From an uncultured Ruminococcus sp. (GTDB lineage: Bacteria > Bacillota > Clostridia > Oscillospirales > Acutalibacteraceae), in assembly GCA_902797065.1 (NCBI GenBank), contig CADBRK010000051.1, forward strand, positions 1 to 11,035: a stretch of 11,035 bases of DNA. The letters run 5' to 3'. Below are positions 5,860 through 11,035 of the stretch, piece by piece (the first letter of the stretch is position 1; the number at the start of each line of letters is the position of its first letter). The notes beneath the pieces are model-generated. The model was not told the DNA's origin, searched no databases, and worked only from the letters and a program-made list of their open reading frames with translations. A program made the translations under genes and the position numbers.

Positions 5860-8800
5860 ATGGTTCCGTTCAGGGCAATATATGATTTTTTGCGGCAGAA
5901 GGTTTTTCCGGAATTGAACATTGAATCGCTTTCTGAGATAACAAATGTTCCGGAAAACTCTCTCAAATACTATAATTCCGGAAACAGAAACGGAAAGCCG
6001 TATGCGCCTAAATCTGCAGATGTACTCAATAACCTGTTCGTAGGGATTTGTTCGGATGAACTTTATGACGTTACACCGTCCAACTATAAAGAAAAGGCAA
6101 GAGAGCTTATTATACACCTTGACAGGACGAAACAAATCAATGCGGGCTTTCTTGATGTCGATGATTATCTTGTAAAGATTCAAAACGAAGATGTGCCTGT
6201 GGATGAAAAAAGATTCAGGTGGTTTTTAAATGAATGCGTTTTTCATGACTTTTTTGTCAGCTATATCCGGCTGTGGAAGAACGACCAATATCGGGAAGCC
6301 AAACCGAACAGCGCAGTTCTTGTACCGGGCGTAAATCCCGTGTTGGCTTTTGAAGATAATTTCAAGGATTACATGGTACAGCAGCTTATTTCTCCCGAAA
6401 GCGGAAACGCGCTTTTTTCGTTGGACTTAGACAAAGAATCCTGTGATTGGGACTTTTTTGTCAAGAATCCGCTGACGCTGGTAACAGGCCCCGGCGGTCA
6501 GGGTAAAACTACGTTCTTGTATGCTCTGAATAAGATGCATGAAAGATCGCCGGCTGTTTTTACCAACATATTTATTGTACCGCTTATCAGCCTGACGAAG
6601 CTTGATCTTAGTGACGTTAATGTCGACATCAACCTGATCGAACGATATATTATAAACCGTTTTTTACCATGGGACTTTTTTCAATCGGAAAAACGCTGTC
6701 TCGTGTTGATAGACGGATATAACGAGTTCCGCTCGTCGCCGAACCATCATCTGGTAACTATGATCGGCAACAGCCTGACTCAATTCATACGCCGTATCAT
6801 TAATCGTGATTACCCTGATGTTTCTATGGTTCTTACTTCCCGCGAGGCGGAGTCTGTACTCGGCCGGATGACGATTCAAAAGAATAACTTTACGACTGTT
6901 GAGTTGTCGGGTACTTCGCCGAATGTATATAACGACATCAGAACCCGATACGAGAAATACAATTTCCGGTTTAGCGGTACGGAAGTTGAAAGCATGGCAA
7001 AGATACCTCTTTATGCCAAGATGATAAAGGAACTGCAGAGCGAGAGCGATCTGGCAAAGATTCAGGACAAATATGCGCTGTTCGATACTGTGTATATGCT
7101 GAGAGCCAGACAAAGGCTCGGTGATGAGAACCATAAGTATGCTTACAACAAGGCGTATTATCTGTATTTTTATTATGTTATTCTTCCTTCGTTTGCTTAC
7201 GAGCTGCAGGTTTCCGACAAGTACACGGATTACTATTTTCGTGACAGTGAGATCAAACAGCTTTTGGAAACGGCAGTATGCAGCGGCCTGGATGAGTGTA
7301 TTTTTAAGCATTTCCGCGATCAGAATCAGTTCGGTGAGATCGATGCCAGCGAACCGCATATTGATGCGATCGGGCTGGAAGAATTCCTTAAGAATGAAGA
7401 GTCCGTGATTATCAAAAAGGATTATGACGGCAAAAAAATTACTTTCCGATTTGAGCACCAGGAATGGCGCGATTATCTTGCTGCGAAATTCCTGCGGACA
7501 AATGTTTTGATGCTTCAGTCGGATTACAGAAGCAGAGACATTGATACTTTGCGAAGCTACAGAGTGAATTGCAATGTTGATTCCAATGTGGCGCAGATGG
7601 TTTTGCAGAGCTTCGGCATGGATTCATCTCCGGAAGAGAACGCAGATAAAGCAAAAGAATTTTTTAAGATAAGCACTAATAATCTTTCCGGATATTTATT
7701 TGGCGCAATCAAGCTTTTGCACGCTGCACTTGATTTTAGCGAATATCTGCAGCTGAGGCTTCCCGTCAAAGAAAACAAGAGCAACTTCAGACTTCATGAG
7801 ATTTTCAAGGATCTGATGGAGTATGTTTTGAGAATGAATGTAAATCGTCGGGAAAAGTTTGTTGAGAAGGTAAAGTCCGATGCGGAGATGGCTGATTGCC
7901 TCTGTGAAATACTCGGCAAAGAGTCGGAGTATTACCGCCGCAAGTACAACTATGCAGAAGTAATGAAGATTCTGGAGATAGCACAGGCCATTAACAGTGA
8001 AAGCGACATTATTCGCCAACAGGCAGCAAAATTGTATTTCTGTGCTTTTGAGGATCGCTTCACTGTTCCCGAAAGAACTGTTCCCAAGAATGAGCGCAGC
8101 CCGGAACTTGACTCAATGAGCAGCGAAAAATTGTTTCTCACAGGAATGGAGCAGCTTAAAATTGTAGCAGGAGAAGGTTTCTATTTGGCTGCAAACGGAA
8201 TCGGTCTGATATTATCGAATCCGGCGCCGGTGGTGATTAAAAACGTCGTAAGCTTAAAACCTGACTTTAACGGTGCTTTCCGTTACTATATGAATGCTAT
8301 CTATTCTGCACGGTACACAAAACGTGAAATCGCGTATACCGTTCGCCAGGCGCTCGGCCTGTTGTTAAAGGGATACATACATATTGCGGAAGAAAGTACG
8401 TATGACCCTGAAGAAAGTTTGGCTGACCTTTCGGAACTGGTGACGGAAACCTGCAGCCCTTTGTTTTCACAGAAATTGAATGACCGTGACTTGAAATTTG
8501 CGCTCTTGTTGGTAAAAAGCGCAGAGGGTCAGAAATTAGCATGCCTGAATTATCTGCGTGGATGCGCTGCATATGCGGCGGGATTCTTGAATGAGGCGAA
8601 GATATACTGGCTGAACCCGCTGCAAAACGAAGCGACGCTGATGTACGATATTGCTCGTAAATACCGTCTGCATGAGGACGGATTAGACGATGCGATTGAC
8701 AAAGGGTTTGAAGATCTCGTTAAAAATATACGACCCGAAGGCGACGGGAAAATAGATCAGACGCATTCGGCTTATCGGTATATAGAAGCAAAGGAAACGG

Positions 8801-8916
8801 AGCTTGCGTTTCTTGACGGCGAGGAAAAAGAAAAAAGGAAAAGCTTTTTTGAAAAAATTGAGCAAGAGAATGTTGCTGAAAATATATTAAGCACAATATA
8901 TGGTTTTTTGGTATAG
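5860..8916 (+). CDS. NACHT-family STAND NTPase with HTH-like N-terminus, 1018 aa
   Basis: A predicted signal-transduction ATPase of the NACHT clade. Bacterial members are known anti-phage sensors that oligomerise on activation. The N-terminal segment (about 1-60) includes LSEITNVPENSLKYYNSGNR, which resembles a helix-turn-helix. Residues 60-190 are helical and unassigned. The NACHT NTPase core follows: Walker A GPGGQGKT at 210-217 (K216), Walker B LVLIDGYNEF at 281-290 (D285, E289, matching the NACHT LLLDGxDE pattern), and sensor-like LTSREAE near 325-331. A winged-helix signature FRFEHQEWRDYLAAKF (529-544) closes the core, as in other STAND proteins. The remainder (about 590-1018) looks all-helical and repeat-like (TPR/Sel1-type, e.g. 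ACLNYLRGCAAYAAGFLNEAKIYW) and would be the sensing part. No recognised nuclease, protease, TIR or membrane effector is fused, so the effector is either the N-terminal region or a separate protein. The start has AAGGAG 10 bases upstream. Confidence 0.9.
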   Translation: MVPFRAIYDFLRQKVFPELNIESLSEITNVPENSLKYYNSGNRNGKPYAPKSADVLNNLFVGICSDELYDVTPSNYKEKARELIIHLDRTKQINAGFLDVDDYLVKIQNEDVPVDEKRFRWFLNECVFHDFFVSYIRLWKNDQYREAKPNSAVLVPGVNPVLAFEDNFKDYMVQQLISPESGNALFSLDLDKESCDWDFFVKNPLTLVTGPGGQGKTTFLYALNKMHERSPAVFTNIFIVPLISLTKLDLSDVNVDINLIERYIINRFLPWDFFQSEKRCLVLIDGYNEFRSSPNHHLVTMIGNSLTQFIRRIINRDYPDVSMVLTSREAESVLGRMTIQKNNFTTVELSGTSPNVYNDIRTRYEKYNFRFSGTEVESMAKIPLYAKMIKELQSESDLAKIQDKYALFDTVYMLRARQRLGDENHKYAYNKAYYLYFYYVILPSFAYELQVSDKYTDYYFRDSEIKQLLETAVCSGLDECIFKHFRDQNQFGEIDASEPHIDAIGLEEFLKNEESVIIKKDYDGKKITFRFEHQEWRDYLAAKFLRTNVLMLQSDYRSRDIDTLRSYRVNCNVDSNVAQMVLQSFGMDSSPEENADKAKEFFKISTNNLSGYLFGAIKLLHAALDFSEYLQLRLPVKENKSNFRLHEIFKDLMEYVLRMNVNRREKFVEKVKSDAEMADCLCEILGKESEYYRRKYNYAEVMKILEIAQAINSESDIIRQQAAKLYFCAFEDRFTVPERTVPKNERSPELDSMSSEKLFLTGMEQLKIVAGEGFYLAANGIGLILSNPAPVVIKNVVSLKPDFNGAFRYYMNAIYSARYTKREIAYTVRQALGLLLKGYIHIAEESTYDPEESLADLSELVTETCSPLFSQKLNDRDLKFALLLVKSAEGQKLACLNYLRGCAAYAAGFLNEAKIYWLNPLQNEATLMYDIARKYRLHEDGLDDAIDKGFEDLVKNIRPEGDGKIDQTHSAYRYIEAKETELAFLDGEEKEKRKSFFEKIEQENVAENILSTIYGFLV

Positions 8917-9041
8917 CAATAAGACATTTTTCTTTTGCATTTGATATATGAGAAGCTTTCAAAAAAACCGTTTTTCAAGCAAATGAAGGCTTTTACGGAT
9001 TCGGCCATTTGTAGGGTTTTGTCTGTGAGGAGGGATTCTTT

Positions 9042-9626
9042 ATGAACTATACAAAAATCAGCGTAAAACTGGCATGGCTGCTCAGACACTGCCGGACACC
9101 GCAATATATTCAGCTGAACGGGGGCTGGGCGGAAGTGAAAACCATAGTGTCCGTCCTGAAACAGGAGTTCCCGGAAGTGAACCTCGATGTTATTAGACAG
9201 ATTGTTGCCGAGGATGAGAAAGGGCGTTATTCCTTCGACAAAAGCGGACAAAGAATCCGTGCTAACCAGGGTCACTCCATTCCCGGCGTGATGATCGAGA
9301 TGGAGTCGCCCGAACCGCCCGAATACCTGTATCACGGAACAGCTTACCGGTTCCTCGATACGATAATGAACGAGGGCTTAAAGCCGATGACCAGGCAGTA
9401 TGTACATATCTCATCCGATTATTCAACCGCGCTGAAAGTAGGTTCCCGACACGGCAAACCTGTTGTATTGAAAATATGTGCCAAAGACTTTGTCGGGGAC
9501 GGCAACGAGCTTTATCTTTCTCCGAACGGAGTGTGGCAGGCAAAGGCAGTGCCGCCGCAGTATTTTTCCGTATGCTATAACGAAAGTACGCTTACGGACG
9601 ATGAAGAAGCGTTAAATCCGGAATGA
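9042..9626 (+). CDS. kptA: RNA 2'-phosphotransferase (Tpt1/KptA family), 194 aa
   Basis: This enzyme transfers a 2'-phosphate from RNA to NAD+, giving ADP-ribose 1'',2''-cyclic phosphate. In fungi it completes tRNA splicing. Its bacterial role is uncertain; RNA repair or NAD+-linked modification has been suggested. Family marks in order are KLAWLLRHC (R15, H16), RIRANQGHS (71-79), LYHGT (96-100), YVHISSDYSTALKVGSRHGKPVV (H122, R136), and NGVW near 162-165. An arginine in the 71-73 segment and R15, H16 and R136 correspond to the conserved Arg-His-Arg-Arg active-site set. The length fits the family (about 180-200). The start is supported by GGAGGG at 9029-9034, 7 bases upstream. The gene is followed directly by the TatD gene with no gap beyond its binding site, so the two are probably co-transcribed. 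The 125 bases before it show no clear terminator or promoter. Confidence 0.95.
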   Translation: MNYTKISVKLAWLLRHCRTPQYIQLNGGWAEVKTIVSVLKQEFPEVNLDVIRQIVAEDEKGRYSFDKSGQRIRANQGHSIPGVMIEMESPEPPEYLYHGTAYRFLDTIMNEGLKPMTRQYVHISSDYSTALKVGSRHGKPVVLKICAKDFVGDGNELYLSPNGVWQAKAVPPQYFSVCYNESTLTDDEEALNPE

Positions 9627-9632
9627 GAGGAG
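9627..9632 (+). promoter_or_regulatory. Ribosome binding site that fixes the TatD start
   Basis: GAGGAG begins immediately after the kptA stop codon (TGA 9624-9626). It lies one base from the ATG at 9634, which is too close, but 7 bases from the ATG at 9640, which is therefore the likely start. The arrangement also implies translational coupling to kptA. Confidence 0.8.
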
Positions 9633-9639
9633 AATGCCT

Positions 9640-10449
9640 ATGATTGATACACACACACATTATTTTTTAAAGGACTTTGACAATGACAGATTCGCCCTGA
9701 TCGAAAAGCTGCGTGAAGGCGGCGTTTCGAGCGTTATCGAGGCGGCGATCGACATTGAAAGCAACTTCAAAATGCGAAAGTATTTTTTCGACTGCGATAT
9801 GGTGTTTTTCGGTGCGGGGCTACATCCGCTCCGCGTTGCCTATGCCGACAGAATCTACGGATTGCAGGGGTGTAAGAAAATGCTCGAGGTACTTATCCGC
9901 ACTCCGAAAACCGTCGCGATCGGAGAAACGGGGCTTGACTTTTCGAGAGGGGTATTCTGTGAAGCGGACAAGGAACGTCAGAGAGCTTATTTTATAATGC
10001 AGCTGGAGCTTGCGCTTGAATCCGGGATGCCGCTGATTCTGCATGTCCGGGATTGTCACGAGGAAGCACTTGATATTATGAAGAGCTTCGGTGAGCCGTT
10101 CAAGGGTGTAAGCCACTGCTTTATCGGCAGCGCAGCCATTGCCAAGCGCTACACAGACCTTGGTTTTTATCTCGGTATAGGCGGCTCCTGTACCTACTCC
10201 AAGAATGAGGGCCGCTATATAGAGTTTATCCGCGACCTGCCGCTTTTGCCGATGGACAGAATCGTTCTGGAAACAGACGCACCGTATCTTATTCCGACAG
10301 GATGCAGGGGAAGACGTAATAATTCTCTCAATCTTTCAGCCGTTGTATCTACATTGGCACAGGCACAGAACATGACAGCGGAAGAGGTTGAGATGATAAC
10401 CGAGCGAAATGCAAAAGAATGTTTTTTCAATAATGCAGGCACTTTGTGA
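9640..10449 (+). CDS. TatD-family metal-dependent DNase, 269 aa
   Basis: A predicted TIM-barrel amidohydrolase-fold nuclease acting on DNA, probably 3'-5' exonuclease/AP-type as in TatD, in the cytosol. Metal-binding residues seen in order are DTHTH (D3, H5, H7), IGETGLDF (E96), ILHVRDCHEEAL (H135), SHCF (H159) and ETDAPYL (D213). GLHP at 60-63 is also typical, and the length matches the family (about 255-270). The start at ATG 9640 rather than 9634 is set by the position of GAGGAG, and it gives the usual MIDTHTH beginning. The loop around GCRGRRNNSLNL (221-232) replaces the usual RGKRNEP sequence, so this is a divergent paralogue rather than the standard housekeeping TatD/YcfH. It is coupled to kptA and followed 36 bases later by an HD-like gene, suggesting a nucleic-acid repair or salvage unit. 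Confidence 0.93.
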   Translation: MIDTHTHYFLKDFDNDRFALIEKLREGGVSSVIEAAIDIESNFKMRKYFFDCDMVFFGAGLHPLRVAYADRIYGLQGCKKMLEVLIRTPKTVAIGETGLDFSRGVFCEADKERQRAYFIMQLELALESGMPLILHVRDCHEEALDIMKSFGEPFKGVSHCFIGSAAIAKRYTDLGFYLGIGGSCTYSKNEGRYIEFIRDLPLLPMDRIVLETDAPYLIPTGCRGRRNNSLNLSAVVSTLAQAQNMTAEEVEMITERNAKECFFNNAGTL

Positions 10450-10485
10450 TACATACTGCAGTATTAGGGAGGGGAGCGTGAAATT

Positions 10486-10950
10486 ATGATCGGTACACCG
10501 GTAACATTGAAAGCCCGGGAAATCGCACAGAGAGTATTTGAAGGAAAGACAGATATAACCGGTTATCCGTATATGCATATGCGCGAAGCGGTTGCGGAGA
10601 AGATGGAAAGCGAGTACACCGCTGCGGCCGCCCTGCTCCTGGACGTGTACGACTGTTCGGATATAACAGAGAAGTCATTGATCGGAGAGGGAATGCCGAT
10701 GTCCGTAGTTTATGTATTGTACTCTATTACGCAGCGCAAGGACGAGCCGCATCAGGACTATCTCAAAAGATTAGCACGGGATGACGATCTGCTTTATCCC
10801 GTCGCTCTGGCATCGGCGGAATATCTCGGGAATATTGACAATTATAAGGACATCACGGTTAATTCCATCGCAGAATGCGGCTATTACTCAATGAAGCACA
10901 GATTATTGAAAAAGTACCACGACGGGGAGTCTGTTTTTCCGGACAACTAA
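10486..10950 (+). CDS. HD-domain-like protein with degenerate metal site, 154 aa
   Basis: The layout resembles the HD hydrolase half of RelA/SpoT-type (p)ppGpp hydrolases and related small HD proteins. GYPYMHMREAVAEKM (26-40) corresponds to the GxPYxxHPxxVA region. AAAALLLDVYDCSDIT (46-61) corresponds to AALLHDxxEDT. ASAEYLGNIDN (109-119) corresponds to KxADxxxN. Key positions differ, however: the HD pair is L52-D53, and the late aspartate is E112. Metal binding and hydrolysis are therefore doubtful. The protein may be a diverged enzyme with other ligands or a regulatory, nucleotide-binding derivative. GGAG at 10473-10476 lies 9 bases before the start. The gene lies 36 bases after the TatD gene and is probably in the same operon. 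The HD-fold assignment is by eye and moderate. Confidence 0.6.
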   Translation: MIGTPVTLKAREIAQRVFEGKTDITGYPYMHMREAVAEKMESEYTAAAALLLDVYDCSDITEKSLIGEGMPMSVVYVLYSITQRKDEPHQDYLKRLARDDDLLYPVALASAEYLGNIDNYKDITVNSIAECGYYSMKHRLLKKYHDGESVFPDN

Positions 10951-10967
10951 CTAAACGTATAAAATAT

Positions 10968-10996
10968 TTGATATTTGTATCGTTATGAAAGATAAT
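10968..10996 (+). promoter_or_regulatory. Possible promoter for a gene beyond the window
   Basis: TTGATA (10968-10973), a 17-base spacer and GATAAT (10991-10996) make a near-consensus sigma-A promoter in the AT-rich stretch after the HD-like gene. No start codon with a binding site follows within the remaining 39 bases. Confidence 0.4.
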
Positions 10997-11035
10997 TTAT
11001 ATTACATAAATATAAGCACATGTTTTGGCTTTTCC

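Noticed and set aside
6664..7458. 264-codon minus-strand frame inside the NACHT gene
   Set aside because: It is antisense to the NACHT motifs, has no recognisable domain and no binding site.
8917..9041. Terminator between the NACHT gene and kptA
   Set aside because: Only imperfect pairings (GCTT/AAGC with A/T tracts, CATTTG/CAAATG) are present, without a stable GC stem and terminal T-run.
9634..9639. Upstream ATG at 9634 as TatD start
   Set aside because: Its distance to GAGGAG is one base; the ATG at 9640 has a normal 7-base spacing and gives the usual MIDTHTH start.

Overview
The window most likely comes from a Firmicute of class Clostridia, with a Ruminococcus-like (Oscillospiraceae) member as the best guess. 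The grounds are strong AGGAGG-type ribosome binding sites, consensus sigma-70/sigma-A promoters, a tRNA gene without an encoded CCA, and housekeeping proteins of Firmicute flavour. The assignment is an inference from style, not from a marker gene.

Left part (1-1680), ordinary chromosome. The 3' end of an RluB/RsuA-type 23S rRNA pseudouridine synthase is followed by an unrecognised 347-residue protein. Next comes a complete tRNA-Pro(TGG) transcription unit with a near-perfect promoter (TTGACA, 17 nt, TATAAT) and a strong rho-independent terminator.

Middle part (about 1680-8920), an accessory region that looks like a defence island next to a tRNA gene. On the minus strand lies a 976-residue protein with an unusual architecture: a novel N-terminal region, two tandem Lon-like AAA+ modules, and a C-terminal Lon (S16) protease domain with an intact Ser-Lys dyad. 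The first AAA+ module keeps its Walker A motif but has lost the Walker B acid/glutamate pair and the arginine finger. The second module is canonical. Divergent from it, across a 600-bp gap, are a 100-residue orphan protein and a 1018-residue NACHT-family STAND NTPase with an HTH-like N-terminus and a helical repeat C-terminus. The gap holds an imperfect tandem duplication with a period of about 163 bp, carrying repeated AAAGTACACAT and ATGTAGACTTTTTG motifs. These may be remnants of mobile-element ends or duplicated promoter/operator units.

Right part (8917-11035), a compact co-directional cluster: a KptA/Tpt1 RNA 2'-phosphotransferase, a TatD-family metal-dependent nuclease whose ribosome binding site touches the kptA stop codon, and a small HD-domain-like protein with degenerate catalytic residues. 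A promoter-like sequence at the right edge suggests another gene beyond the window.

Taken together, the Lon-AAA-AAA protein and the NACHT STAND protein are the best candidates for an under-described anti-phage or stress system. NACHT ATPases are established bacterial immune sensors, and a neighbouring ATP-dependent protease could be an effector or regulator. The link between the two is inferred only from proximity, and each may act alone.
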